A stretch of DNA of 64,000 nucleotides from Pusillimonas sp. MFBS29 (GCF_020687695.1 NZ_JAJEWL010000001.1:186001-250000), one strand, 5' to 3'; shown: positions 39,355-48,999, counted from the first letter of the stretch. Numbers and translations are program-made. The notes: generated by a model not told the origin, from the letters alone.

Positions 39355-39834
39355 TTAGTGCAATATGCGAGGCTGGTCGGGGTCGTCTGCTTCAGAGGGT
39401 TCGTCGTCATCGTCGTCTTCGGGGGCTGCCGTGGCATCGTCGGTCATGATGAAGGGCAGGATTTCCTGCAAGGTTTCCGTCCAGGCAACTTCATCGCCAT
39501 TCTGGTCGACCTTGATAAACCTGATGCCCTCGAGGTCGGACAGCTGAATGGCCCATAGATACTCGCAGTCGAAGATGTCGCCGTCTTTCATGGTCAGGCC
39601 GCCGGTATTGCCTGCGAATCGTGCGCCTGGGCCGCCGATTTCGACAACGACGTAGTCATCGGGGCTGTCGTGGATGTCGAGCGGGACGGCAAAGATGACC
39701 CATTCGAAGCCCGTCTCTTGTGCGTCCATGATCTCGGCCAGCACGGGCTTGCCCATGTACGCGCTCATGGCGTCGGCGGTGCGGCCGATTAAATCGATCT
39801 CGTCGGCAGTAAAGGTTAAGGTTTCGTTAGACAT
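39355..39834 (-). CDS. Acidic hypothetical protein
   Basis: A 159-residue protein I cannot place. It opens MSNETLTFTADEIDLIG, appears mixed alpha/beta in the middle (FEWVIFAVPLDIHD, YVVVEIGGPG, IFDCEYLWAIQL) and ends in a tail of about 25 residues dominated by Asp and Glu (DDDDDEPSEADD). There is no signal peptide or membrane segment. The stop lies 6 bp from that of the convergent glycosyltransferase gene; upstream it is divergent from ettA. Composition and codon use look like the neighbours, so it is probably a real conserved gene. Confidence 0.7.
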   Translation of the reverse strand: MSNETLTFTADEIDLIGRTADAMSAYMGKPVLAEIMDAQETGFEWVIFAVPLDIHDSPDDYVVVEIGGPGARFAGNTGGLTMKDGDIFDCEYLWAIQLSDLEGIRFIKVDQNGDEVAWTETLQEILPFIMTDDATAAPEDDDDDEPSEADDPDQPRILH

Positions 39835-39988
39835 GGCTGCTGCCGGGATAAGGAATTGTCCAATTTTAAAGCATCTTCAGGCCCGCCCTCTGCCGCTGCT
39901 GCTTTTTTGGGGAATGACGGCCGATTCCCGGTTTTAATTTTCCTTACGGCCTACAATCTGGGATTGTTCAATTTTTGACTTGCTTGTT

Positions 39989-41662
39989 ATGGCCCAATAC
40001 GTTTATACGATGAACCGGGTTGGCAAAATCGTGCCCCCAAAACGCCAGATTCTGCGCGATATTTCCCTGTCTTTTTTTCCGGGCGCCAAAATTGGCGTGC
40101 TGGGTCTGAATGGTTCGGGCAAGTCGACATTGCTCAAGATCATGGCCGGCATCGATCGCGAGATCGAAGGCGAGGCGATTCCCATGCCCGGGCTGAACAT
40201 CGGCTATTTGCCGCAAGAGCCCGTTCTGAATCCCGAACATACCGTGCGTCAGTCGGTGGAAGAGGGGCTGGGCGAATTGTTCAGTGCCCGCAAGCGCCTG
40301 GAAGAGGTCTATGCCGCATATTCCGAGCCGGATGCCGACTTCGATAAACTCGCGACCGAGCAGGGTGAGCTCGAGGCCATCATCGCGGCCGCGGCCTCCA
40401 GCGGTGCGGATGACATCGAACATCAGATGGAAATCGCCGCAGATGCACTGCGTCTGCCTGCGTGGGACGCCCTTATCGGCAATTTATCCGGTGGTGAAAA
40501 GCGCCGTGTTGCCTTATGCCGTCTGCTATTGTCCAAGCCCGACATGCTGCTGCTGGACGAACCCACCAACCACCTGGACGCGGAAAGTGTGGAGTGGCTG
40601 GAACAATTCCTGCGCAAATTCCCGGGTACGGTCGTAGGCGTGACCCACGATCGTTATTTCCTGGATAACGCGGCCGACTGGATACTGGAGCTTGACCGCG
40701 GGCATGGTATTCCCTGGAAAGGCAACTACAGTTCCTGGCTGGAGCAGAAAGAAGACAGGCTGAAGCAGGAAGAAGCTTCTGAGTCGGCTCGCCAGCGCAC
40801 CATCAAGAAAGAGCTGGAATGGGTTCGACAGAATCCCAAGGGCCGTCAGGCCAAGGCCAAGGCTAGGCTGGCACGTTTTGACGAGCTGTCGTCGCACGAA
40901 TACCAGAAACGCAATGAAACGCAGGAAATTTTCATTCCGGTGGCAGAGCGTCTGGGCAATGAAGTGATCGAGTTCGAGAATGTCAGCAAGGCATACGGTG
41001 ACAGGCTGTTGATCGATAACCTCAGCTTCAAGGTTCCGCCAGGGGCGATCGTCGGTATTATCGGTCCCAACGGTGCGGGTAAGTCCACGCTGTTCCGCAT
41101 GATTGCCGGGCGCGAGCAGCCCGATAGCGGTGTGGTCAAGATCGGCCAGACTGTAAAACTGGCGTTTGTGGATCAGTCGCGCGAGTCGCTGCCCGATGAC
41201 AAGACTGTTTTCGATGCAGTCTCCGACGGCGCCGATCTGCTGACGGTGGGCCGCTTCGAAATGTCCTCGCGCGCCTACCTCGGCCGTTTCAACTTCAAGG
41301 GCGGCGACCAGAACAAGCTGGTGGGCAAGCTGTCCGGCGGCGAACGCGGCCGACTGCATCTTGCCAAGACGCTTATGGCCGGCGGAAACGTGTTGCTGCT
41401 CGACGAACCCTCCAACGACCTTGACGTCGAGACCCTGCGAGCGCTTGAAGACGCGTTGCTGGAGTTTGCGGGCAGCGTGATGGTCATCAGCCACGATCGT
41501 TGGTTCCTTGACCGTATTGCAACCCATATACTGGCCTTTGAGGGCGATTCCCAGGTTGTATTCTTTGACGGAAACTATCAGGAATACGAGGCTGACAAGG
41601 TGCGTCGACTGGGTGAGGAAGGCGCCAAACCCAGGCGTTTGCGCTATAAAGCACTTAAGTAG
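39989..41662 (+). CDS. ettA: Energy-dependent translational throttle protein EttA (ABC-F ATPase)
   Basis: A 557-residue ABC-F protein with two ATPase domains: Walker [14 protein letters not shown] and [13 protein letters not shown], signatures [12 protein letters not shown] and [13 protein letters not shown], Walker [16 protein letters not shown] and [15 protein letters not shown]. The linker between them contains [20 protein letters not shown] and [14 protein letters not shown], the P-site tRNA interaction motif region. EttA binds the ribosomal E site and gates initiation by ATP level. ATG 39989 (MAQYVYTM) is the family start. Confidence 0.95.
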   Translation: MAQYVYTMNRVGKIVPPKRQILRDISLSFFPGAKIGVLGLNGSGKSTLLKIMAGIDREIEGEAIPMPGLNIGYLPQEPVLNPEHTVRQSVEEGLGELFSARKRLEEVYAAYSEPDADFDKLATEQGELEAIIAAAASSGADDIEHQMEIAADALRLPAWDALIGNLSGGEKRRVALCRLLLSKPDMLLLDEPTNHLDAESVEWLEQFLRKFPGTVVGVTHDRYFLDNAADWILELDRGHGIPWKGNYSSWLEQKEDRLKQEEASESARQRTIKKELEWVRQNPKGRQAKAKARLARFDELSSHEYQKRNETQEIFIPVAERLGNEVIEFENVSKAYGDRLLIDNLSFKVPPGAIVGIIGPNGAGKSTLFRMIAGREQPDSGVVKIGQTVKLAFVDQSRESLPDDKTVFDAVSDGADLLTVGRFEMSSRAYLGRFNFKGGDQNKLVGKLSGGERGRLHLAKTLMAGGNVLLLDEPSNDLDVETLRALEDALLEFAGSVMVISHDRWFLDRIATHILAFEGDSQVVFFDGNYQEYEADKVRRLGEEGAKPRRLRYKALK

Positions 41663-41681
41663 CCTTTAACCAGGAGGTGTT

Positions 41682-42224
41682 ATGCCGGTCCTGAGTGCAC
41701 ACGATACGATGGTTCTGCTGGTCGATATGCAAACGGGCCTGTTGCCCGCCATAGCCGATCATCAGGCGCTGATACAAAGAACCGCCTGCTTGCTGCAGGC
41801 GGCCCAGCTAATGGGTGTACCCGTCATCGCGACCGAGCATTACGCTGACAAAATTGGCCCTACTGACCCGGCGTTGCGGCGCTGGGTCGATCATGTCATT
41901 CATAAAACTCATTTTGATGCCACGCGTGAATCCCGTTTTCTGGCCGAGTTGCCACGCAGACGCACCAGGGTGTTGCTTCTGGGCACCGAGGCCCACGTAT
42001 GCGTGTTACAAACTGGCCTGGGCATGACCAATCTGGGTTTGAGCCCCATTCTGGTGACCGATTGCGCGGGCTCGCGTCGCGTCCACGACTTTGATGCTGC
42101 ATGCACACGCTGGGATCACTACGGTCTTGAGCGCATCACTGCCGAAATGGCTATGTTTGAGTGGCTGGAAACGCCGATTCATCCGCAGTTCAGGGAAGTG
42201 CTTGCGCTGATCAAGTCTGTGTAG
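41682..42224 (+). CDS. Isochorismatase-fold cysteine hydrolase
   Basis: A 180-residue protein. The catalytic triad of the family is visible: Asp in LLVDMQTGLL (about 15), Lys in VIHKTHFDA (about 75) and Cys in GTEAHVCVLQTGL (about 107). Members hydrolyse amides such as nicotinamide or other small substrates, and the YcaC-like group has no assigned role; the substrate here is unknown. AGGAGGTG just before ATG 41682 is a strong ribosome site. The gene follows ettA by 19 bp and may share its transcript. Confidence 0.85.
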   Translation: MPVLSAHDTMVLLVDMQTGLLPAIADHQALIQRTACLLQAAQLMGVPVIATEHYADKIGPTDPALRRWVDHVIHKTHFDATRESRFLAELPRRRTRVLLLGTEAHVCVLQTGLGMTNLGLSPILVTDCAGSRRVHDFDAACTRWDHYGLERITAEMAMFEWLETPIHPQFREVLALIKSV

Positions 42225-42344
42225 GGTGGTGGCCGGGTATCGAAACAATTGTTGCGCAAGTTCACAAGGATCTACGGGCTCGCAATTTTTGCGAAACTCA
42301 AATCGGCTACCTTATATCATCGCTTGCATATTCTGGAGGTAAAA

Positions 42345-42572
42345 ATGAAAGCAGCTTGTCTAAGCAAACTGGGTGTTATTGGAATTCTGGCGTTCGCCCT
42401 GGGCGGATGTTCTTCCTGGGACAGCATGAGCCATCGTCAGAAAAGCACCGTGACCGGCGCCGGCCTGGGTGGTGTGGCCGGTGCTGTGGTAACCGGTGGT
42501 GGTGTGCTGGGTACAGTAGGCGGCGCAGCAATAGGCGGCGTCATTGGTGACCAGATAGGCAAGAACCGATAG
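42345..42572 (+). CDS. Small glycine-zipper outer-membrane lipoprotein (OsmB-like)
   Basis: A 75-residue precursor. The signal peptide ends in a lipobox LGGC (Cys at about 21), so the mature protein should be lipid-anchored. The mature part is a glycine zipper: GAGLGGVAGAVVTGGGV followed by GGAAIGGVIGDQIG, as in OsmB and SlyB tails. GGAGGTAAAA precedes ATG 42345, and the longer in-frame start at 42249 is rejected because it would bury the signal peptide. A strong terminator follows. Confidence 0.88.
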   Translation: MKAACLSKLGVIGILAFALGGCSSWDSMSHRQKSTVTGAGLGGVAGAVVTGGGVLGTVGGAAIGGVIGDQIGKNR

Positions 42573-42612
42573 CAGCAAGCGGCTGTGCGGCGATCTTGCC
42601 GCTATATTGACG

Positions 42613-42652
42613 AAAAAATGCCCCGGGCAGTTCGGCCTGGGGCATTTTTTTT
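42613..42652. terminator. Bidirectional terminator between lipoprotein gene and minE
   Basis: AAAAAATGCCCC / GGGGCATTTTTT, 12-bp perfect arms at 42613-42624 and 42639-42650 with a 14-base loop and T/A runs on both sides, placed between the convergent lipoprotein and minE stops. Confidence 0.9.
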
Positions 42653-42693
42653 CAGTTCGCGGGCAGCCGGTTGGCGTGAACCCGCGGCAAGAA

Positions 42694-42954
42694 TCAGCGG
42701 GCCTCAGCCTGAGGCATTTCAATCTTGACCTCGAGGATCTCCAGGGAATCCTGGCGCTCGAGATTGACCTTGATATCGTCGGGATTGATCTTCACGTAGC
42801 GTGAAATAACCTCAACCAGCTCCTTTTGCAGCTGCGGCAGGTAGTCGGGAGCAACCCCGTCTCCGCGTTCGTTGATCAGAATCAGCTGCAGACGGTCACG
42901 GGCAACGCTGGCAGAGGTCTTTTTCTGTCCACGAAAAAAAGAAAGCAGGGACAT
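42694..42954 (-). CDS. minE: Cell division topological specificity factor MinE
   Basis: An 86-residue protein that displaces MinD from the membrane and drives pole-to-pole oscillation. SLLSFFRGQ at the N-terminus is the membrane-targeting sequence, [13 protein letters not shown] is the MinD-contact helix and [11 protein letters not shown] lies in the dimer domain. ATG 42954 has GGGGGGAA before it. It starts 1 bp after the minD stop, as is usual for co-translated minDE. Confidence 0.96.
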   Translation of the reverse strand: MSLLSFFRGQKKTSASVARDRLQLILINERGDGVAPDYLPQLQKELVEVISRYVKINPDDIKVNLERQDSLEILEVKIEMPQAEAR

Positions 42955-42955
42955 A

Positions 42956-43771
42956 TTATTTCCCCCCGAACAGACGCTTGAACAGGCCTGGTTTTTCGTA
43001 ATCAACAAAGCGCAGCGGCTTTTCTTCACCCAGATAGCGCGACACCACGTCTTGATAGGCAACAGCTACATCGCTGTCGCGCAAATGAATCGCAGGAATA
43101 CCCTGGTTCGATGCCTGCAGCACCGATTCGGATTCGGGAATGACGCCGATGAGTTTGATGCGCAGAATGTCTTCGATGTCTTTGAGCGACAGCATTTCGC
43201 CTTCAGCGACCCGCTTTGGGTTGTAGCGCGTAAGCAGCAGGTATTCCTTGATGGGCTCCTCGCCTTTCTCGGCGCGACGCGATTTGGCCGAGAGTATGCC
43301 CAGGATACGATCGGAGTCACGTACCGAAGAGACCTCGGGGTTGGTCACGACCAGTGCGTCGTCGGCGAAATACGAAGCCATCAGGGCGCCCGTTTCAATA
43401 CCGGCAGGCGAGTCGCAGACTATGTACTCGAAGCCCATGTCGGCCAGGTCATTGAGTGCCTTCTCGACGCCTTCCCTGGTCAGTGCGTCTTTGTCGCGAG
43501 TCTGGGAAGCCGGGAGAATGAAAAGGTTCTCAAGCTGCTTGTCGCGTATAAGCGCCTGGTTCAGCGTGGCTTCGCCCTGGATCACGTTGACGAAGTCATA
43601 TACAACACGGCGTTCGCAACCCATGATCAGGTCCAGATTACGTAGACCTACGTCAAAGTCGATAACGACTGTTTTGTGGCCGCGTATCGCCAGTCCGGAG
43701 GAGAAGCTTGCACTGGTGGTGGTTTTGCCCACACCGCCTTTGCCGGAAGTCACCACAACAATTCTCGCCAT
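42956..43771 (-). CDS. minD: Septum site-determining ATPase MinD
   Basis: A 271-residue deviant Walker A ATPase ([18 protein letters not shown]) that recruits MinC to the membrane and is stimulated by Min[17 protein letters not shown] and [12 protein letters not shown] are MinD blocks, and the C-terminal [12 protein letters not shown] is the amphipathic membrane helix. It lies between minC and minE; the gap to minC (116 bp) is larger than usual and contains a short inverted repeat ATGCAA-AA-TTGCAT at about 43818-43831. Confidence 0.96.
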   Translation of the reverse strand: MARIVVVTSGKGGVGKTTTSASFSSGLAIRGHKTVVIDFDVGLRNLDLIMGCERRVVYDFVNVIQGEATLNQALIRDKQLENLFILPASQTRDKDALTREGVEKALNDLADMGFEYIVCDSPAGIETGALMASYFADDALVVTNPEVSSVRDSDRILGILSAKSRRAEKGEEPIKEYLLLTRYNPKRVAEGEMLSLKDIEDILRIKLIGVIPESESVLQASNQGIPAIHLRDSDVAVAYQDVVSRYLGEEKPLRFVDYEKPGLFKRLFGGK

Positions 43772-43887
43772 GACGATAGAATTCCTTTAGGTATTGATGA
43801 TAAAACACGTAATCGTAATGCAAAATTGCATAAAAACAGCACAAGAGTACGCTAATTTGGCTGTATCTTGGCAACAAAAAATATCTG

Positions 43888-44685
43888 CTACTTGCTCAGC
43901 GAAGTAATTTTAAGGGTATCGTCGTCCAGATGGACAATAGTCGGCTGATTATGCAACGAGGCATCCAGCTTGGTTTCAATAACGCGATAGACACCGGCAA
44001 TAGCCAGCAGCTCGGGATCCAGTTGTGTGGTGAAAATACGGGCGCTGGTGTCACCACGTGCGCCTGCCATGGCTTTGCCGCGCAAAGGTCCGTACACATG
44101 AATATTGCCGTCGGCGATCACTTCGGCTCCCTGGCTGACCACGCCAATCACGATCAAATCGGTATTTCTGGCATAAATGCGCTGCCCTGAGCGTAGCGGA
44201 CGGTTGATCACCATGGCGGCCGGCGCAATTTCCGGTGCGGCTGCTGCAGCGGCCGGTGCGGCGCTGGATTTGTCTGCCTTGTTGGCGGGTTTGTCCTGGG
44301 GCGGAGCAACCACCGGCACTTCCTGTTCGGGTGCCGGCTGGGCAGTCGGACGTGGAGTGGGGCTGCCCAGATCCACGGCGGTCAGGCCTTGTGCCAGTGC
44401 GGCTTGCAGGTTGGCATCTTGTGCCACCACGCCTACGGGATGCAGGCTATGTTCGCGCAGGGCAGCGATCAGGGCCGGCCAGTCTATGGTTTCAGTGATC
44501 AGGCTGGCGTCGATGACGACAGGCTCGTTCTCGAAAAAAGATCCCGCGTCGTTCATGCGCCGTTCAAGGGCGGCCAACAGCTCGGCATCATCATGACTGC
44601 GCAGCACTACACGCAGCGCATACAGGGTGGCGCTTTTGAAGTCCAGCGCCGATAGGCTTTTGTTTTTACTGTTTGCGTCGCTCAC
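43888..44685 (-). CDS. minC: Septum site-determining protein MinC
   Basis: A 265-residue division inhibitor that blocks FtsZ assembly. The N-terminal domain (about 1-110, [16 protein letters not shown]) binds FtsZ; a proline/alanine-rich linker (about 115-155) leads to the C-terminal beta-helix with [19 protein letters not shown] and the conserved [20 protein letters not shown] that binds MinD. The order minC-minD-minE is standard. Upstream it is followed on the same strand by glnS, 44 bp away. Confidence 0.94.
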   Translation of the reverse strand: MSDANSKNKSLSALDFKSATLYALRVVLRSHDDAELLAALERRMNDAGSFFENEPVVIDASLITETIDWPALIAALREHSLHPVGVVAQDANLQAALAQGLTAVDLGSPTPRPTAQPAPEQEVPVVAPPQDKPANKADKSSAAPAAAAAAPEIAPAAMVINRPLRSGQRIYARNTDLIVIGVVSQGAEVIADGNIHVYGPLRGKAMAGARGDTSARIFTTQLDPELLAIAGVYRVIETKLDASLHNQPTIVHLDDDTLKITSLSK

Positions 44686-44729
44686 GGGTTTTTCTTTCGA
44701 TAATAAAAATTACAAACTTGGAGAGGGCA

Positions 44730-46496
44730 TCAGCTTTTCTGAGCCCAGGAATCCTTGAGTGTGGCCGAACGGTTGAGTACCGGTTTTTCGGAGGTGGAGT
44801 CTTTGCGGTCAGCAATAAAGTACCCCAGACGCTCGAATTGCAAAGGCGTGTCGGCAGTCAATTGCGTGCCAGGCTCCAGCCAGCCCTGAACGATTGTGCA
44901 TGAATCCGGGTTGATGGCATCGAGAAAGTTTTTGTCGCCCGAGTCGGGATGCGGGTCGCTGAACAGACGGTCGTAAAGACGGATCTCGGCCGAAATGGCG
45001 TGTTCAGTGCTGATCCAGGTGATGTTGCCCTTGACCTTGACCGAGTCTGCGCCAGGAGTGCCGCTCTTGGTGTCTGGCAGATACTCGGCATGGACCTCGG
45101 TTACGTTGCCGTTTTCGTCTTTGACGCAGCCGGTGCAGCGGATGATGTAGCCGTATTTCAGGCGTACTGTGTTGCCAGGGAAAAGCCGGAAGTACTTTTT
45201 GGGAGGCTCTTCACGGAAGTCGTCACGCTCTATCCAGAGCTCACGACCAAGCGGAAACTCGCGTTGTCCTGCTTCGGGATCATGAGGATTGCGTGGAGCA
45301 TGGCAAAGTTCGGTTTTGCCTTCAGGATAATTGGTCAGTACCAGCTTGATGGGGTCGAGCACCGCAACGCTGCGCGCGGCAATCGGATCCAGGTCGTCGC
45401 GCAAGGCTTGTTCGAGCAGGCTGTAGTCTATGCGTGAGTCCGCTTTCGATACCCCCAGTCGTTCGCAGAACAGGCGTATCGAGGCTGGTGTATAGCCACG
45501 CCGGCGCAAGCCGGCCAATGTTGGCAGACGGGGGTCGTCCCAACCGTTGACATAGCCCTCGCGCACCAGCTGCAGCAACTTGCGCTTGCTCGTGACAACA
45601 TAGCTCAGGTTGAGTCGGGCAAACTCGTACTGCCGGGGCAGCGGCCTTTGCAGCTGGCCCAGGTCTGCCAGGTGATTGAGTATCCAGTCGTAGAAAGGAC
45701 GCTGGTCTTCAAATTCAAGTGTGCAGATGCTATGGGTGATGCCTTCAAGGGCATCCTCGACCGGATGCGCCCATGAGTACATGGGATAGATGCACCAGCG
45801 ATCACCGGTGCGATGGTGCGGCACGTGCCTGATGCGGTATAGCACGGGATCGCGCATATTGATGTTGGGCGATCCCATGTCGATCCTGGCCCGCAGGGCC
45901 ATGCTACCGTCGGGATGCTTGCCGTCGCGCATTTCATCGAGCAGACGCAGCGACTCTTCGACGGGGCGGTCGCGCCATGGGGAGTTGGTGCCTTTTTCGG
46001 TCAGGGTGCCACGCGTGGCGCGCATCTCTTCAGCGCTTTGCTCGTCGACGTAGGCCAGACCGGCTTGCACCAGTGCCTGCGCGAACGTATACATATATTC
46101 GAAATAGTCGCTGGCAAAATAGCGGTTGTTCTCGTTCCCGTACTTCCAGTCGAAGCCCAGCCACTCCACCATATCGATAATGGCATTGACGTATTCGTCT
46201 TCTTCCTTTTCCGGATTGGTGTCGTCGAAGCGCAGGTGGCAGGCACCCTGGTAGTCGTGTGCCAGGCCGAAGTTAAGGCATATGCTTTTGGCGTGTCCGA
46301 TATGCAGATACCCGTTGGGCTCGGGCGGGAAGCGTGTGCGTATGCGTGCGGGGTCAATGTCGCCCGTCGCCTGTACGGAAGCCGGCCCCGGCTTGCCTGC
46401 CCAGCGCTTGTCGGCATAGCGGCCTTGAGCCAGGTCGTTGTCGATGATGGTGCGCAAAAAGTTCGAAACAGGTGCGGGAGATGGCGCAGAGGTCAT
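44730..46496 (-). CDS. glnS: Glutaminyl-tRNA synthetase
   Basis: A 588-residue class I aminoacyl-tRNA synthetase. The HIGH motif is in YLHIGHAKSIC, the KMSKS equivalent in VTSKRKLLQLV, and RFDDTNPEKE and DYFEYMY are catalytic-core blocks; the C-terminal beta-barrels bind the anticodon. CTGC in the RCTGCVKDENGN segment sits where other GlnRS have VxC. ATG 46496 (MTSAPSPAP) is chosen; ATG 46538 would add 14 residues over the promoter region. It lies upstream of minC on the same strand and is divergent from the cydA-like gene. Confidence 0.96.
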   Translation of the reverse strand: MTSAPSPAPVSNFLRTIIDNDLAQGRYADKRWAGKPGPASVQATGDIDPARIRTRFPPEPNGYLHIGHAKSICLNFGLAHDYQGACHLRFDDTNPEKEEDEYVNAIIDMVEWLGFDWKYGNENNRYFASDYFEYMYTFAQALVQAGLAYVDEQSAEEMRATRGTLTEKGTNSPWRDRPVEESLRLLDEMRDGKHPDGSMALRARIDMGSPNINMRDPVLYRIRHVPHHRTGDRWCIYPMYSWAHPVEDALEGITHSICTLEFEDQRPFYDWILNHLADLGQLQRPLPRQYEFARLNLSYVVTSKRKLLQLVREGYVNGWDDPRLPTLAGLRRRGYTPASIRLFCERLGVSKADSRIDYSLLEQALRDDLDPIAARSVAVLDPIKLVLTNYPEGKTELCHAPRNPHDPEAGQREFPLGRELWIERDDFREEPPKKYFRLFPGNTVRLKYGYIIRCTGCVKDENGNVTEVHAEYLPDTKSGTPGADSVKVKGNITWISTEHAISAEIRLYDRLFSDPHPDSGDKNFLDAINPDSCTIVQGWLEPGTQLTADTPLQFERLGYFIADRKDSTSEKPVLNRSATLKDSWAQKS

Positions 46497-46574
46497 ACTG
46501 AAATAAATTAGGCAAAAATAATCGGGTGAAGTATGCATTTTGCCACGTTCGGGCTTATTTGCCCGCCCCGTGGG

Positions 46575-46602
46575 TTTACAAATGCTGATCTGGCTCTAAA
46601 CT
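46575..46602 (+). promoter_or_regulatory. Sigma70-like promoter for the cydAB-like pair
   Basis: TTTACA, 16 bp, TAAACT at 46575-46580 and 46597-46602. The expected start point (about 46609) is only about 4 nt before the ATG at 46613, and no ribosome site is visible, so the transcript may be leaderless. Confidence 0.5.
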
Positions 46603-46612
46603 AGCGCACATT

Positions 46613-47953
46613 ATGACGCACACAACCTTGTGGCTATCACAGATACAGTTTTTCTCCAGTTTGGGGTTTATGCTGCTCTTTCTGACCATAGAGCTTGGTC
46701 TGGCTTGGGTGCTGCTGTATTTCAAGCTCAGGTGGCGGGGCCCGAACCACGCCGCCTGGATCGCTGCGTACCGATTCTGGGTGCGTGTGTTTGCGCTGGC
46801 CTTCATTCTCAGCTTTGCCTCCTGTCTGCCGGTGCTGATTCAGTTTGGCAGTCTGTGGCCTGCGCTGATGGAAAAAATAGGCGATGTCGCCGGGCCCCTG
46901 CTTGCCGCCGGAGTGCTCTCTACTTTTATCTTCAAGTCCTGTTTTCTGGGCGCCATGCTGTTTGGGCAACGTTATTTGTCAGATAAGGCCCATACCCTGG
47001 TCGTGTTCATGGTCGCGGTAGGCGTGGCGGTCAGTGCGTTCTGGCTGTTGGCGCTGCTGTCCTGGACACATACTCCGACCGGTGCGCAATTCATCGATGG
47101 GCAGTACCAGGTTCAGGACTGGTGGGCGATTCTGTTCAATCCGGCGCTGCCGTGGTATGCCGCGCTGTTCGTGCTGGTGGCCGTCCTGACTACCTCATTT
47201 CTCATGATAGGGCTTATAGTGGCCCAGAGCTTGCGCCGACCCGTCGATGAAAGTGAGCGTCTGGTATTCAAGTCTGCCGTATGGCTGGCTGCAATATGTG
47301 TGGTGCTCCAGGGCATGGCGGTGGTGGGATCGGGCCATATGACCGCGCATCATCAACCCGCCAGAGCTGCCGCGACTGCCGCGTACTGGCATAGTGGGCA
47401 GCCGGCCGATCTGGTGTTGTTCGCCTGGCCTGATGCGCGGAAATCCGCCAATCTTCATGCCTGGCGCCTGCCAAAGATGGGTGATTTCTGGTTGGGGCGG
47501 GATCAGGCCGGTGCGCTGCGAGGGCTGGATCAGTTCTCAGGCATGAGCCCGCCGGTCACGGCTACGTTCTGGTCGTTCAGGCTGGCCCTGGTGGTAGGCA
47601 TGTTGATGATGGCGGCAGCCTGGCTGACGGTCTGGCGTGCCCGACGGGTTGAGTATGATCCGGGCGCTTTATCCCGGTGGGGGCGCCATGTGCTCAAGGC
47701 AATGACATTTTCGGGCTGGGTGCTGCTGCTTGCAGGCATGGCTCATATCCTGCTGGGCGCTTTGCCTTATGCAGTCAATGGCACGGTCACCATGACCGAG
47801 GTATTGGGTTCCGCAAGCGTACAGACCTTAGTGGGCGGCTACGTGGCTTATCTTGTGCTTTACCTGCTGCTGTTCGTCAGCTTCTTTCAATTGCTTCGGC
47901 ACATCGCGCGTTATGGGGTGGTACCGGTTGCGCGGCGTAGGGGCAGGGCATGA
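46613..47953 (+). CDS. Divergent CydA-like membrane protein lacking the canonical heme ligands
   Basis: A 446-residue protein with about nine membrane segments. It aligns without gaps over several blocks with E. coli CydA (522 residues, recalled): WLSQIQF with LSRLQF, IQFGSLWP with EFQFGTNW, EKIGDVAGPLLA with VGDIFGAPLA, FWSFRL with YFAFRI and LPYAV with LPTAV. At key positions: His19 becomes M20, His186 becomes L185, Met393 becomes A325, Glu445 becomes L373 and Arg448 becomes M376. Glu99 becomes G100, Glu107 becomes K108, Lys252 becomes R251 and Glu257 becomes A256; GRQPW becomes GMAHI. So the heme, proton and most quinol residues of bd oxidase are not in place, though H378 could be a replacement ligand. 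It is paired with a CydB-like gene (4-bp overlap). Function unknown; it should not be read as a normal oxidase. Confidence 0.8.
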   Translation: MTHTTLWLSQIQFFSSLGFMLLFLTIELGLAWVLLYFKLRWRGPNHAAWIAAYRFWVRVFALAFILSFASCLPVLIQFGSLWPALMEKIGDVAGPLLAAGVLSTFIFKSCFLGAMLFGQRYLSDKAHTLVVFMVAVGVAVSAFWLLALLSWTHTPTGAQFIDGQYQVQDWWAILFNPALPWYAALFVLVAVLTTSFLMIGLIVAQSLRRPVDESERLVFKSAVWLAAICVVLQGMAVVGSGHMTAHHQPARAAATAAYWHSGQPADLVLFAWPDARKSANLHAWRLPKMGDFWLGRDQAGALRGLDQFSGMSPPVTATFWSFRLALVVGMLMMAAAWLTVWRARRVEYDPGALSRWGRHVLKAMTFSGWVLLLAGMAHILLGALPYAVNGTVTMTEVLGSASVQTLVGGYVAYLVLYLLLFVSFFQLLRHIARYGVVPVARRRGRA

Positions 47954-48999
47954 TAGAGGCCTTGGCCACTGCGCTGGGCTTGAGCGCGCAAGACCCCTCG
48001 TTCTGGATGCCTTTGGCATTCATGGTGATACTCTTTGCCGTGATTGTCGCCGGTACGGTGCTTGATGGTTTTGATATCGGAGTGGGCTGCCTGACGCTGT
48101 TTGCACCTGCAGCCTCGGGGCCACGCATGCTGTCGCTGCTTAGCCCCTGGCGCGATGCAAATGAGTTCTGGCTCTTCCTGGGCCTGGGGCTGTTTGTCTG
48201 CGTCTTTCCGAAGGCCGCAGGCCACGTCATGGGGCAGCTGTATCTGCCCTTGAGCCTGCTTGGTCTGGGCGTATTGTTGCGTTCGGCGGCGTTCGAGATC
48301 CGCCTGCGTGCCCCTCGCGAGATGCAGGGGCGCTGGGTTATCGGCTTCGGCCTGGGTTCACTGCTGACGGCGTTTTCACATGGTTTGTTGCTTGCGCAAC
48401 TGGTGGTGTCGCATCAGCCGGATGCAGGCTATGTCTGGTATTCGTTGTTTATCGGCCTTTGTGCGGTGGCAGCCTATTGCTTGCTGGGCGCATCGTGGTT
48501 GATTATGCGCGTCGCGGGCGAGTTGCGTGCGCGGGCGGTAATGTGGGGCCGGCGTGCCGTACGCTGGTCTGCTGCCGGGGCGGTGGCGGTCTCGGTGGTG
48601 CTGGCTTTCGCCAACCCGGGGGTTTTCCTTAAATGGAGCGATGGGCCTCAATGGCAGATCGTGGTGGCCTTGTGGTGTTTGTTGTTGGTGTGTTTTGTTT
48701 CGGTCGAGATGTGCCTGCAGCGCATGATCAACAGCAGCTATCGCACGACAGCCTTGCCGTTTTTCATGACCTTGCTGATCTTTCTCGTGGTGCTTGGTGG
48801 CCTGGGGTACAGTTTTTTCCCCTACCTGGTTCTGGATGAAATCACCTTGTGGGACGCGGCCGCGTCTGTCGACTCCATGCGTTTGCTGTTGTCGGCTACG
48901 GTCATTGCTCTGCCGGTGGCCTTTATTTTCAATCTGCGTGTTTACTGGCGGATGTTTGGTTTGTCGGTGCCGCCTGCTCAACCTGATTTTGATCACTGA
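47950..48999 (+). CDS. CydB-like membrane protein, partner of the divergent CydA-like protein
   Basis: A 349-residue protein with about eight membrane segments. VLDGFDIGVG (about 38-46) matches the CydB signature DGFDxGVG, and SPWRDANEFWLFLGLGLF (about 65-82) matches the HWDGNQVWL block with a one-residue insertion; LLRSAAFEIRLRA matches the FRPVGFDYR region. The start overlaps the CydA-like stop (ATGA). CydB is structural and heme-free in most bd oxidases, so its conservation says little about catalysis. The last 71 bp overlap, on the opposite strand, the end of the histidine kinase gene. Confidence 0.82.
   Translation: MIEALATALGLSAQDPSFWMPLAFMVILFAVIVAGTVLDGFDIGVGCLTLFAPAASGPRMLSLLSPWRDANEFWLFLGLGLFVCVFPKAAGHVMGQLYLPLSLLGLGVLLRSAAFEIRLRAPREMQGRWVIGFGLGSLLTAFSHGLLLAQLVVSHQPDAGYVWYSLFIGLCAVAAYCLLGASWLIMRVAGELRARAVMWGRRAVRWSAAGAVAVSVVLAFANPGVFLKWSDGPQWQIVVALWCLLLVCFVSVEMCLQRMINSSYRTTALPFFMTLLIFLVVLGGLGYSFFPYLVLDEITLWDAAASVDSMRLLLSATVIALPVAFIFNLRVYWRMFGLSVPPAQPDFDH

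Noticed and set aside
43818-43831. ATGCAA-AA-TTGCAT in the minC-minD gap as an operator
   Set aside because: Only 6-bp AT-rich arms; expected by chance in such a gap, so mentioned under minD but not claimed.
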